Source: Byssothecium circinans
Lineage: Eukaryota; Ascomycota; Dothideomycetes; Pleosporales; Massarinaceae
Direction: 5' to 3'
DNA: 64,000 nucleotides
Assembly: GCA_010015675.1 (NCBI GenBank)
Contig: ML977005.1
Span: forward strand, 279,274-343,273
Shown: positions 23,001 to 34,425 of the stretch, in pieces
Position numbering within the stretch: the first letter of the stretch is position 1
Layout: each line of letters begins with the position of its first letter
Translations under genes and position numbers: made by a program
The notes under the pieces: model-generated
The model's input: the letters and a program-made list of their open reading frames with translations, nothing else
Databases searched by the model: none
What the model was told of the DNA's origin: nothing

Positions 23001-24643
23001 AGCTCGACCAATTATTCAATGAACTCGAACAAGTCCAGTCGGAGCCCGGAGTACTGCTGGAAGACGCCATCATCCCTACTTCGGAGCAAATAGCTATTCA
23101 AAGTGACAGAACCGCCTTAGGTCTCGGCCTAGCTGTTGTTGCGCGCATCATTAAAAATATGAACGGACAACTGAGAGTCAAATCGGAGGAAGGAAGGGGC
23201 ACTCGATTTATGATACAATTCCCATTCGATCTCCCCGACTTTGAAAGCCATCGACCGACTTCTTTGAATGAACCTTCCGAAGATACGATTACCCCTCTAT
23301 CAGCTCCTCCTGGTACAGTGCCGGACAAGGCTGAGCGAACACTTGTCGCGCCGGGACTATCGAGGAATCATTCGGGAAACAGCAGTGCCATGGAGAGAAA
23401 GCCTAGCGCTGAGAGCCTGAACAGCAAAACCAGTCTACGCAGCTACAAGAGTGGTTCGAGTGTCAAAAGCCAGCGTAGCGATGTTGACCGCCTGATAGAA
23501 GCCATTCAGGAACCTCATCTGGTTGATAACAGGGCCTCCAGCGAGCGATGTGCTAGTCCTCGTTCAACGCGCCCAACTCTCGTGAAACGCCATAGTATGG
23601 ACCCGGGGCTATCTGTATCGCCACATCGAATGTCGAATAGCAACGATCGCTCGAGTGAGCCTATAGTCGTTTCTCCAGAGCACAGATCTTTGACAGTGGA
23701 GACACCTGGGCAGGAGCTCATTTCGTTCTCAGGCACTCCTCTTCGAGCATTAAAGGTTCCGGATGATGCGGGTTCATCTATGGACCCACGGGCGAAGAGC
23801 GGCCAGATACTAGGCGAAGTACAAGATGCTAAGCAAATTACGCACTCTCCAGGGGAAAATCTCTCAGCGGAGAATATGCGCGTCCTCGTCGCTGAAGATG
23901 ATCCCGTCAACAGCAGAATTGTCAAAAAACGACTCGAAAAGTTGGGACACAACGTGTATCTTACAGTCAACGGAGAGGAATGTGCTGGGGCGTTCGGTGA
24001 CCATCCCAAAGACTTTGACGTCGTCTTGATGGACATGCAAGTAAGTATGATTTTTTCCACTCATCTTCAACTCATGCTCATCACATGTCAGATGCCGATT
24101 GTCGACGGTCTCACCTCGACCAAAATGATACGCTCCTTCGAAAAGACGCATTCAGACGTATGCTCAGCTCGCGCTGCGCTCAACGGCCGCATCCCTATCA
24201 TTGCCGTCTCCGCATCTCTGCTAGAGAAGAAGCGACAAGATTATATCGACGCAGGGTTCGACGCGTGGATCCTAAAGCCTATATCATTCCAGCGATTGAA
24301 GGATCTACTGGCCGCTATTGTGGACCACAAGATACGCAAAGACTGTCTGTACCGACCAGGTGAATGGGAACAAGGTGGCTGGTTTCACGTGGGAGAAAAG
24401 AGCTCCCAAGAAGCCAATACGAAACTTTCGAGTCGACCACCACAAGCGTCGGCTCAGTCCGATGACCCTTTTGCCGACGCCGAATCACCAGCTTCAGAGG
24501 CACGAATGCCATCGAAAGGGAAAGGGAAACACGTCCGTTACAAGAACAGTCCTGAGATCTCCACGATCGCCACTTCTCCAGTTGAGCCAAACGTCGAGCC
24601 GTTACTCGAGCAGCCTACTGGGCCCGACGCTGACGAATCCTGA
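20053..24643 (+). CDS. fphA: Fungal phytochrome: hybrid histidine kinase photoreceptor
   Basis: Red/far-red light sensor. Exons 20053-20232, 20291-24040 and 24092-24643 give 1493 aa. Order: Ser/Pro-rich N-terminal extension; PAS domain with the bacteriophytochrome-type bilin-binding Cys (RCEDEPIHIPGA, C225); GAF with PASDIPKQAR (~480) and MSPIHLKYLRNM; PHY with the tongue motif PRKSF (743-747); HisKA H-box AHEVRTPLN (H805); HATPase N-box (N922), DSGVGM and GLGLAV (~1004); then a receiver with VLMDMQMPIVDG (phospho-Asp D1308). The second intron (51 nt, GTAAGT...GTCAG) lies directly after LMDMQ and has no stop, so the unspliced frame stays open but inserts 17 residues in the receiver. All catalytic residues are present. 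A biliverdin chromophore and phosphorelay to HPt/response regulators are expected from the family. Confidence 0.96.
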
Positions 24644-25455
24644 GACGCCTTTTTTACCCGTGTCGTATTATTCATCATGTCATCGCACGACAGCGTCTAC
24701 CTACGCAACAAACGATACCAACGATATCATCAGTAACATACATTATAGAACTGCACATTACGACGCTGTTTATACGCGTTTAACGGCTTTGACGGCTCTA
24801 ACTATTATTCCCTTTTTATCCACGCATGGCTGGGAGTTCATTTCGTGGTTAGGTGCAACCCATGCGAGTCAGCAAAGTTTTGGTGTTTCAGTCCTTTGGG
24901 GCGTATTCCTTGGGGCGTATGAAGGAAAGGGGGATAAGCGCATTAGTTAGCGTTACTGGGTTCGGGTTTTCCAATTTTTTCCGCGGGGAGCCCTGCAGGA
25001 CGGCCCTGTTCTGGTCTGTTTCTTGAGTTGTTGGATCAAGCAACAACTAGTTTAGACCGGCTTGGTCTTCCTCTTCTTGGACGGCATGTGTTGATGGGGC
25101 ATGCTATCATATGCTCTGCTATGGACCACAGCGCTTAGTTTCCGGTTTTAGATCACTAGAGAGGGGGTATTGTCCGAGCTCCCGAATCGAAGGGTTGGGC
25201 TAGAGGCCGTGGGGATTTGTTATGATGGGAAGAGAGGGTATTTTTCCATGTGATCGAGGACTGAGAATTGAGAATTAAGAATTGGAGCAAGTTGGGGAGC
25301 GTGGATGGTGTGAATGGATGATTGACGGACTCGTAGTCGATGTATTCGTAATAGGATACCCCCTGAGTACCTCGTACTGTACCTTTGTTATTCTTCTTCT
25401 CCTTTCTTCCCCTCTTACGCTGTCGGTGCTCTGTTTTGTCTTGTTTTCCTGGTGT

Positions 25456-25481
25456 TGTGTGTGTGTGTGTGTGTGTGTGTG
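25456..25481. repeat. (GT)n microsatellite
   Basis: About 12 uninterrupted GT units. Confidence 0.95.
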
Positions 25482-25772
25482 GTTGGATTACCTCGTACCT
25501 CGTCTTACTGAACGAGGTTACTAGGGATCTCGTCTGTGGAGAATAAGAAATAAAGTAAGGGTAAGGGGCTCCAGGCCATTTTCGCCGCAGTGAATAAGAT
25601 TAGAGGTGCTTCTAGGCCTTTTTGAGCCTTTTGAGGTCCTGGGAAACTACACGATAGCTACACGAAGGAGCGGCCATGACTTGGCGTGCGGAGTGAACAA
25701 GCAAGACGGTAGAATTCCAATCATTGTAGTGCGGAGCATGAGCGTCGTGTTGTCCGATAAGGACCGGGGGGG

Positions 25773-25782
25773 NNNNNNNNNN
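25773..25782. other. Assembly gap (10 N)
   Basis: Ten consecutive Ns following a G-run (GGACCGGGGGG). The true gap size is unknown. Confidence 0.99.
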
Positions 25783-26204
25783 TAAACCATACCCAGACTT
25801 AGAGGAGAGAGGGGGGAGAAGGCGAGAGTTACAGTGACGACGGTGACGGGAGTTTATTAGGTGCTGAAACCATGCATGGAAATCGGAATATAGAATATTT
25901 TAATGTAGGAGTTGCTGTAGCATTTGTTTTAGGTTGTTTTATTTTAAAGCTTAGGACAAAGCTAAAGGTGTTTATATGTTGAAAAATGCCCATCTCCGTT
26001 AGGAATCATTCGCACACTGCCTACCTCACCGCGACAATATAAAGCATTTTCCACCTTAGCGGCCTACCCGCCTTTCTATATTAATATAAATACTACCTAT
26101 GCACGCACCTACACACACCATCTCCCTTCCCCATCGCGCCATTCACCAACCTATACACCCATCCCATCGTCCCGTCCCCGTCTTTGCGAACCAATAACAT
26201 AACA

Positions 26205-27181
26205 ATGTCCCCCCTCCTCGTCCCGTCCTCCTCTGCGTTCTGCTCTCCACAAACGAGAGAGGACACCTCGATCTGGACGCTGGACGCTGGACGAGTATCC
26301 GTACTTTATGAACGCGACGCGACGAAGGGCGGCTGGCTGGATAACGAGGATGGCAAGTGGACCAGCTATTTCAAGAAGTACATTTCCCTTTTCCGCTTAT
26401 TTCCCTTCTGTGTAGTTTTTTGTTGTGGAGGCTGCTCGCTTCGGCCGTAACGAAACCCTGACGGCGTCAGGGTTTTGTCCTTTGACTAAGTTAGAACCTG
26501 AAATCTTAGTGCTACTAGCTGAACTACCTCTTACGTGCAATAGTGTTATACTTAGCTTAGCTAGCTTTAGTATATAACATACTTTACCTGTTATTAACCT
26601 ATCCTTTCTTCAGTGTGGCTTTCTTGGTAGAGGCTTGCTCGCTTTAGTAGGGACGAAACCCTGACGCCGTCAGGGTTTTGGCTTTTAGCTTTTTTCCGAC
26701 CTACCTCTTACGACGTGCTGTTATACTCTATTTAGCTAACTTTAGCATACATGTAAAATATCTAGATATCTTAATATCTAGTTCCTAAGCTATAGTTCAC
26801 CCGTCATCAACCTAATTACAGACCTAGCGGATCAGCGATACTTTAAGGCCTTAGAACCTTAGAGTTATACACTTCTTACCTCTTACCTCTCTACTCTCTT
26901 ATCTAGTCTACCCTTTTCTTTTACCTAGGCTGCTTAGTAGTCCTAGATACTAGATACTATATACTACCCCGCATAAAGATGCAGTGCGGTGTTTTGACGA
27001 CGAGAACAGTCGTGAATACGTAGGTACTGTCGAGTAGCAGTTCTTTCGGTAGAGTGGCATTGTTTAGTTTGCTGGGGGATGGGGGTGCGTGGATGGGGTG
27101 TGTGCTAATAGTGAGTGCTTGATGTATAGTTTTGACAAGGACGGGGATGGGAATGTTAGTGGTGCTGAGTATGGGAGTTGA
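26205..27181 (+). CDS. Small EF-hand protein with a 752-nt repeat-bearing intron
   Basis: Two exons, 26205-26377 and 27130-27181, give 74 aa. Exon 1 starts with ATG and ends in DGKWTSYFK plus two bases of the next codon. Exon 2 completes it and reads FDKDGDGNVSGAEYGS then stop. DKDGDGNVSGAE is a canonical 12-residue EF-hand calcium loop (D-x-D-x-D-G-x-V-x-x-x-E) and the preceding WTSYFKNF supplies the entering helix. The splice joins in phase 2, with donor GTACAT, branch region GTGCTAAT and acceptor TATAG. The intron, at 752 nt, is far longer than any other coding intron here and contains the decayed tandem units at 26423-26830. Calcium binding is expected; partner and role unknown. A second, degenerate loop may exist around ERDATKGGWLDNEDGKW. 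Confidence 0.65.
26423..26830. repeat. Two tandem ~205-bp units, each with a perfect hairpin, inside an intron
   Basis: Unit 1 (about 26423-26627) and unit 2 (about 26628-26830) are diverged direct repeats. Both contain GCTCGCTT, then a palindrome of AAACCCTGACG, one centre base (G or C) and CGTCAGGGTTT. Both continue with CTACCTCTTACG, TGTTATACT, TAGCTA.CTTTAG and a final ATCAACCTA-type end. The differences are mostly C/T and G/A, suggesting RIP. Origin unknown; it could be a small non-autonomous element. Confidence 0.7.
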
Positions 27182-27582
27182 TGGGCTGGGCGGGGAGTGA
27201 GTGGTTGAGGAGGCGTGAGTATGTGAGAGACGTTTGTCTAGTGTACATCTTTGTGGTGTTTAGGGACACGAGGTTCACATGACGGTGGAGATGTGTGGGC
27301 TGGTTGCTTGCTTGGCCTCGTCTGATTCAGATCAGAGTAGATGCTTGGAGTTATCTGCGATTAATTTGAAACGAAAAAGTGTAATGTTTGCTCTGCTGCT
27401 CAACTGTTTATATTTTTTCTCGCTATTAAGCTTGCCGTGTTTCCATTGCTTGGAATTGAATAGCCTATATCGTACGCACCGTGCAGGGGAACCGCGTTGG
27501 AGGAACAGCCACACTATCCGACAAACAGCCCACTACTCATCCATTCCATTCACCTTCTCGTTCTCACATCCCCCATACCACC
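27182..27582. other. Intergenic
   Basis: Region between the EF-hand stop and the helicase stop. The G-rich part 27190-27250 and T-rich 27400-27430 show no gene. Likely two convergent 3' UTRs. Confidence 0.5.
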
Positions 27583-30500
27583 TCAATGTTCACAGATGAT
27601 ACACGGAGCATGCATCCTCATGTCACCCCAGTCAGGGCAGAGATAGCACAAAGTCTTGCCTACAATTACACGTTAGCCCGTGATCATGATCCATTAAAGC
27701 CGTACACGACCCTTATCGAAACCTCAGAGCAAGTCCCGATGGAAATGTGTTCGGTACAGAAGCTCCAGTCTTGTTATAACAACCTGTAGCAAAGGGTGGC
27801 AACTTACACAGATGACCGCACTCCAGCTTGCCCTCGCACGGAGCCCCGCAAGCATAGAAGTCCTCGCCCACATCTTCAGAACACATGACCTGAATCGTAT
27901 GTCCGCATTTGAGGCTCTTCTTTGAGACAGGCACTGTGCACTTGATCGTGCCAGATGCTTGAGTCTCCCAGCACCGAACGTCCGCGCGAACATGACCGCA
28001 TGGAAGTGTCTAAAGTAGGAGAAGGGAGTCAGTAAAGCTTGGCTAGAGGGGTGATAAGTCATCGTGTATGACGTGGCGACAATGCCGACTAATTATACCC
28101 GGCCGCAGTGAAGCCAAATGGTCGATACAGTCGGGGGTCGGGCAGTCACTCACCAGATTGAACCCCTTCAAAAACTCTTCGCAGCGAGCATCACAAGGAT
28201 CACCGCAGAAGTTCTGGCAGGCGTGACTGCAACCTTCTCTAGTCCGGTCGCACGGCTCTCGGCAGAAGACGGTATCGTGTCGAAGCTTCGAGTGGCAGAT
28301 CTGTTCGCAGGCGTGGCCACATCGTAGAGGTGTGCCGCAGGGCATGTTACAACCTCCTTCCGGAGAGAGGCGAGCGAAATCCTCCGGTTGAGAAGCCTCC
28401 ATCACAGCTTTTGGATGCCTTGAGCAACCCAGTCTCAGGGTCTGCCATGATCAGTACAGCTCTGCCAGTGGGGTGGCGGATCGCAGTGTGAAGCAACATA
28501 CCGTTCCGATGTTCCCTTGCTCCCTGAGCAATTTCAACACCTGTGCCCACATAGGTACGCCGGAGCTCGTTCTGCCTAGTTTCGAGTTAGCAAAGTTCAT
28601 CCAAAGTAGCACGAAATCGCCTCGTATTGGGAAAAGTGTCGAGATTGGAGAAAGTGTGAAGATATACATACTGTTACCGATGAGGTACATGCCATGCTGT
28701 GCACGACTCAAGAGCACGTTAATGCTAATCACAGTTAGCCTTTCTCTTACAATGATAGGAGAAAATCACCTACCGGTTAGGGGACTTAAGGAAACCGCAG
28801 TTGTTCTCTCTATTCGAGCGAACAAGCGAGATTATCACCACTTTTGCTTCTTCTCCTTGAAAGTTGTCAACAGTCGCGACCTTCAAAGCTTGAAGGAGCG
28901 AGGTCTTCTCAACCCGCTTCCTAGTATTGTCTGCGCAAGATTGACTATCAAGCATGCCGGCTCTCTCAAGAAGAGCTTTATCGCGATCGTCAAGCGCGAC
29001 TTCGAAGACTTCGGAGAGAGATCGACGAAGCTTGAACAGTTGGCCGAGATCTAAAATGGAAGGTTCACAGTCAGTATAGCTCATGCACGGGTTCGATAGT
29101 AAAGGCCATCACTATACATACAGGGTGTGATGACAGCGATATCTTTGGGTTCGTAGACACCTTGCGCCATGAGGTGTGCGACCAGGCTGACAATGAGGCG
29201 CACTTCAAAGTCATTAGACTTAGATGTAGTCCCTGCACCAGAACCAGCTTCAGGGAACGAGTGGTCTAACCTAGATTTTGGGACACAGGTCAGTAAATTT
29301 CGAACAAGGGGTGTTTCTGCACTCCATCATAGACGGCATCTCCCACGTTCTCTTACGTACCAAAACACAGAGTCTTTCATTCCAGAGACGTTCGGATAGC
29401 TCCTCACACTAGCATCGTCCTTGAGATTAGGGTACAACGTCTGGCGTACGAGGGTCGAGATTGCGGGTTGCATTCGACGCTGAGTCTCCAAGGTACTGCA
29501 TGGCAGTTTGACGCCAGGCATGCCTTTCGGTGGGTTGACTAGGCGCTCGAACATCGACATATCCAGAGAGTACGGTTTTCCATGCTGGCTCTCGGACGTG
29601 AGATCGTACTTGTTGACGGAAGGTTTTAGCTGGAGATGGTCGCCGATCAGAATGGCGTGCTCAACGGACGGTAGCAGAGCAGTCAACGTATGAGCTTCTA
29701 GACGGCGAACGCCAAGTCAGTGGAGTTCATTCAGGAGCTTGTCACTATACACAGCCTCCTTCTAAGCCAGTAGAAAATATCATACGTACCCAAAACCTCA
29801 CCAGCCTCCTCGACTAAAACGACCTTGACGCCCACCAATTTCAACATATCTAGGTTCCTTGCGAGTCCTGACGTCGTCATGCCAATAATGTTAGACTCAG
29901 CCAAGCACCTGATATCGACCTCCTTTCTCGCTGCGTCGAACATTGCTTTAGTCTTCCAAAATACCTTCAGCGCATCGAGAAATTGTTGCTTGGACGCAGG
30001 TAAACTGGCGATACTGTCATGCACGAGGGCTGTAGCTGCCTTCACAGCGTTTTCCTGATTTTGAGAATCCGATTTTTCGAGAGGGGTCCTCTCCATCCGA
30101 GCGCTGACATTGCGAATGTTGAGGTCCTCCAAGCGTTCACTCTTGGAGCGGCTACCGATGCGGACAACATTTCGTATGCCTAAAAGTGAGGTTCGAAGTC
30201 AGTATAGTTCATCCAAAGAAATGTCCGAACATGTTGCAATAGATCGAATGCGTCAAAGTTGAGTTGACTTTGACATGCGGGCAGTCGGAATAGGATTGGT
30301 TTGCGTACCTTTGTCAAGACAGTTCTCTAATGTCTGATCGAGCGCGTGATTCGTGTAAGTCACGATCAAGATTGGGCCCATGTCAGCCAAAGCCTCCGTG
30401 TTTAACAGGATACGAAGGAGAGCAACGCTGGTGAAGCTCTTTCCGGTACCAGGTGGTCCTTGGCAAAGAGCTAGACGACGTGTTAAAGCCTGAACGAGAG

Positions 30501-32324
30501 CCTCTGCTTGTTTATCGTCCAGAGTCGACCCGTCGATGAGCTTCTGCATGTCGAATGGCTGGGACGGAGACAGACTGAGACCTTTGCTGTCGGATATGAG
30601 ACAGTTGAGATCAAACTTAAAGTCTTTTTGCTGACAATACGTTGGAGCTTCAACCGTTACTGTTGTCGAGGGTTTGTCCGCGTCCGCGTCCGTGGGAGCC
30701 AGCAGATCCGCAAACGGCAACTTATTCTTGCCAATCGTATCCTGTATAGCCACTAAAGTAGGCTGAAATGACTGGATAAGTATCTCCGGGAACTCCAGAA
30801 GAAACATTTTCCGCCCGGTGTTGTTGCCCGAGAAAAGGTCCGCAATGACGGTGGTATCCTTCTTATCCACGGGGGCCACTGAGACAATGGCTTGTCGAGA
30901 ATCTCCGCCCAAGTCCTGCCAAGGCAACGCGCTCTTGCTCTTGCCGTCTTTCTCGTCGAATGGACGCTGCCGGATCTCCACGACCGTGCAAAAGATTACC
31001 TTCACGCCGGCTTGATCAAGAAGGCATACGAGTGAGTTGGGCTGTAGCCGATTCTTCGATATCCACCAGTCGAAGCGCTGCTTGGGATATAGTGGTCGGA
31101 TCCTAGAGTATCATGTTAGCAAAGTTGATCCAGAAGGTGTCATTACACGTTGTCACATCTTACGTACTCTAATGGTTGTTCAATTGACACGGTTAACACG
31201 AGCCCTTCAAACCGATCGCACCTGAGTTGTCGAACTTGAAGACCACGGTAGACGTGCATGCGTGCGTTACGATCGGCCTTGCGTCTCATGAGCGGATGCC
31301 TGTCCTGATTGAACTCGTCGCGGATTGCGTCTCGAACCTCTCCGATAGCATCTTCGCGGTACAAGCGGAAGTGGCGATCCAGTAGGCCGTCAATACCTTT
31401 TAGATGCAGCTTTGAAGGATCGAGGACTGGAAGGTATGGAGCCCTGCCACTCATGATCTCTCCAAACGTCGGAAAGATTTGAATTTGCCTGATATCGGAG
31501 GAGTCGTTGTCATGCCTGGATCCCTTTGAGGATAGGTTGCCAGGTCCATCCGACCCAGTCTTGCTGAAGCTGTCAATGTCCAGTTCTCGGAAAGCAGTCA
31601 AGGTTTGCTCGGTATCGGGTAACGCTTTGGCGTGTATGTCGAGAGAGTTACGGCAGGACTCAAGCGACTTGCGAGCCTTGAGCATGAGCCTATCATCCCC
31701 ACCATCGTTGACAGACTCCAAGGCAGTACCCAGTGCATGAACCACAACGGTAAAGCTCTCTATCGACCAAGGCGCTGCACTATCAAGTAACCTGGCAAGC
31801 ACGGCTAGCGCTACTTCGACATCATTCAGAGGCAATGAGCCTGCCGCGACCGTCGAAAGGGCACCGAACCTGGAGATCCAAAATCAGTAATGCTCGTACG
31901 AGGCTGTGTCATGACGCTGAACTTACAATTGTGCCGCGCACTCTCCATCCTTCCCGGCAAAGGCTTCATACACCAACGCAAGATAGGGTTCCAGCAATCC
32001 AGAGTTCAAAACCTTGGGATGGCCAATCACGTTTAGAAATGGTATGATGGCGGACTGAATCACCTCGTCGGTCAGGTCGGTCTCAGTAGCTAGCTGAGCG
32101 ACACGTCGAAGCCCTAGATTGGACGCGAGTGTGTGGATGACGCTCTGCCTGATACCGTCGTCGAGGTCGACCAATTCATGAGCAGCCTGGAAGAATTTCT
32201 CCCTCTCGGATGACGATAACGATGGGGCGTCGGCGCCATCAGTTGCGAAGCCGCTCCATTTTCGCAACAGGCGCTCTTCAGGTGTTTCGCGCTTTGCTTT
32301 GCCTTTTGCTCGGCGAGGTGCCAT
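27583..32324 (-). CDS. NFX1-type zinc-finger SF1 RNA helicase (Hrr1/SAD-3/ZNFX1-like)
   Basis: Twelve exons on the minus strand: 32324-31927, 31869-31168, 31102-30309, 30179-29790, 29697-29361, 29270-29122, 29050-28774, 28724-28672, 28575-28502, 28441-28154, 28009-27808, 27659-27583. All phases agree and give 1246 aa. Upf1-like superfamily 1 motifs: Walker A GPPGTGKS (~583-590), Walker B-like VLVEEAGEV (~755), GDHLQLKP (780-787), TPYLGQLFKLR, VDNFQGEEA (~986) and LSRAQHGMYLIGN. A Cys/His-rich NFX1-type finger region follows (CNMPCG, CGHACEQICH, CSHACQNFC, CGHTIQVMC, CGHLCKTLC) and ends CPDWGDMRMHAPCIICEH. Relatives act in RNA silencing (S. pombe Hrr1, Neurospora SAD-3). The finger region seems short compared with ~2000-residue fungal homologues. 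A probable 5' UTR intron lies at about 32336-32387. Confidence 0.9.
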
Positions 32325-32938
32325 CGTGCCTGCTGCTTATGAATATCAGTCTCAGCACATTACTCGACTCAATGTTCGACGACTTACTTGGGATTGTATA
32401 CGGTGTACTGTGCTTTGAAAGCTCAAGTGGAGGTATCCCGCCTTTGACGAATGTGCAGTGGGCGAGTGTTTGTGTATAGCGTAGAGGGAAGGCACGACTA
32501 GAGGCAAGGCTTGGCTGACTACGGGTGAGGGTGAGAGTGAGAGGTGCCCCACTTTACATGCGCCTGCGGAAAGTTATGGAAGCGTGTGTTAATTTGTTGT
32601 ATGTCTAGGTCTGTGTATTCAATCGTGGCAATTTGCCAACCTTGAAGTTCAAGCGGTCAAATACTTGGACTCTGCATTACGTGGGAAGAGCAGAACTGGA
32701 AGAGAAGACACGACTAAGAAAGATTGACCACAAGGAGAGAGAAGATAGTTGAGAGACTTTTAACATAGTTACCGTACACAGCCGCTACGACAGGTTCCGC
32801 CACCACATCTATCTCTAGCGCAATCATCAGTCATACCATGATATTGTCCACGTGCCGTCCCCCATTCTCAACCTCCAGCTGTCAAGACTAAACAACCATC
32901 ACCACCCTGTTCTACTCTTGCACAACACGAAAGACTCT
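32325..32938. promoter_or_regulatory. Helicase upstream region and CapZ 3' side
   Basis: Contains a likely leader intron of the helicase on the minus strand (GTAAGTCG...AAGCAG, about 32387-32336) just before its ATG, then unremarkable intergenic sequence. No other gene seen. Confidence 0.4.
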
Positions 32939-33983
32939 CTACCTCGACCGTCCACCCCCAATATCTTGTCCCAACCGATAACCACTGATCTTCTCCCACT
33001 CAATCTTCTGCCTCGTAATCGGCAACTGCCTCCTCAACTGCTTAAACGCGCCCTCGCTCAGACTCGCAAATGCCTTGTTCAAATCCTCCTGGTACTTCTT
33101 CTCCGCCCCCGCAATCTGTCTCACAACCTCCGCCGCACTCCCACCCGACACCGACAACGACACATCTTTCTTCGTAAGCAATCGCACGTTGCCATCTTCG
33201 TAGTAGTGCACGTCGACGTTTATGGCGCCGGTGAGTTTGTTGGAGGACGGGTTGTAGATGTAGGAGGAGCGCCAGCGGCCGTTCCAGTAGTTGGAGGGTG
33301 AGTACTTGTTCGCGACGGTGAGGATGGCGAGTTGTGTATCGTCTTCGGTCGGGTAGACACCAATGCTGGATTTGGGGTAGTGTTCTGAGGCGTGTGTACT
33401 TAGGCTTTTGACCAAGCTCTTCCTGCGACAACGTCAGCGTCCTGCGCTATGTAGGCCTTTCTGTGGGTCCGCTTCTTCCAGTATCTCTCCCCATAGCCCC
33501 CACAGCTGAACGTGGAACGTACACAAGATCATCATGCCCGCTCTCCAACACATAGCTCTCCACGTCACTCGCTTTCCCCGTCGCACGATCAAACGCAAAC
33601 GAACTCGAGCTCTCGGCATCGTAATACCGTCCATCCCCCAGGGAATTGTACGGACTGACCAAGACCTCCGCGCTGCCGCCAGGGAGCTTCGTTGTCGAGA
33701 ATTGCTCTTCGTGGTATTTCTGGTACGCGGGGGCGAGTTCGGATTCTACAGCATCATCTCCGAGGATGGATTTGATTGCTGGCGAAGGTCAACCGTAGGC
33801 TCTTTTCAAAGGGATTGCTTTGGGAAAGTCTTTAATGTTCGCGGATGGCGTACCTTTGGTGACATCTGTGAGCTATAGGTTGCAAGTCAGATGTTGCTCG
33901 AGCCCATGTGGGGTAGGCGTGCGACGTACCTCGCCCGGTGGGGCGCTCTCGACGAAGGAGGAGAGAGCTGCTGTTCTTGACAT
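32939..33983 (-). CDS. CAP1: F-actin-capping protein subunit alpha (CapZ alpha)
   Basis: Alpha subunit of the heterodimeric barbed-end actin capping protein. Four exons on the minus strand: 33983-33930, 33872-33854, 33778-33523 and 33422-32939, giving 270 aa, the normal family length. The start reads SSFVESAPPGE then LTDVTKAIKSIL, as in CapZ alpha N-termini. The C-terminal part contains FWNGRWRS-equivalent YWNGRWRSSY, HYYEDGNVRL and LRRQLPITRQKIEW, the most conserved family motifs. Exon 2 is only 19 nt; without it the frame and the LTDV motif are lost. Introns are 57, 75 and 100 nt with GTACG(T/C) donors. Confidence 0.93.
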
Positions 33984-34425
33984 GATGTCTAGCTTTCGTA
34001 TGTGTGGATTGTGACAACAGAAAGATATATGATGTTATGTAGAGCTCGAATTGGAGACTCGAAGTCCAAGCTGTTCGATGTAGTCGGAGCCGAGATGTGG
34101 AAGCCGGGCTTGGCGAGGGGCAGTTTGGCTCGCTCTGCAAGGATCAGCTGCGGTTATGTCATTTGTCGCAGCTACTATTCACTATTGCCATCTTAGAAAT
34201 CTCGGAGTTACAGCATTGTAAGAGGCTCAGAGGCCCAGAGGCCTTTTGATAAAATATACATTACTACGGCCGTGAAATTTATTCCCAGTGTATCCGAAAC
34301 GTCATTTACCCTTTCCATACACCATCCCACGCTCAAGATGCCGCTCAACAGAAACCGTCGCTATGAAGTATCCAAAGAAAATGTACAAGGCCGGCCGGCA
34401 TTCACATGTAGTATTTCCCATGGCT
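33984..34425. other. Intergenic
   Basis: Upstream of CapZ alpha and 3' of the next minus-strand gene. AT-richer around 34240-34290. Nothing recognised. Confidence 0.5.

Larger units (their letters stand above)
24644..26204. other. Intergenic with microsatellite and assembly gap
   Basis: Holds the phytochrome 3' UTR, a GT microsatellite (25456-25481), and a run of 10 Ns at 25773-25782. The part after the gap, to 26200, is the leader of the EF-hand gene and is C-rich near its start. No other gene seen; sequence may be missing at the gap. Confidence 0.6.
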
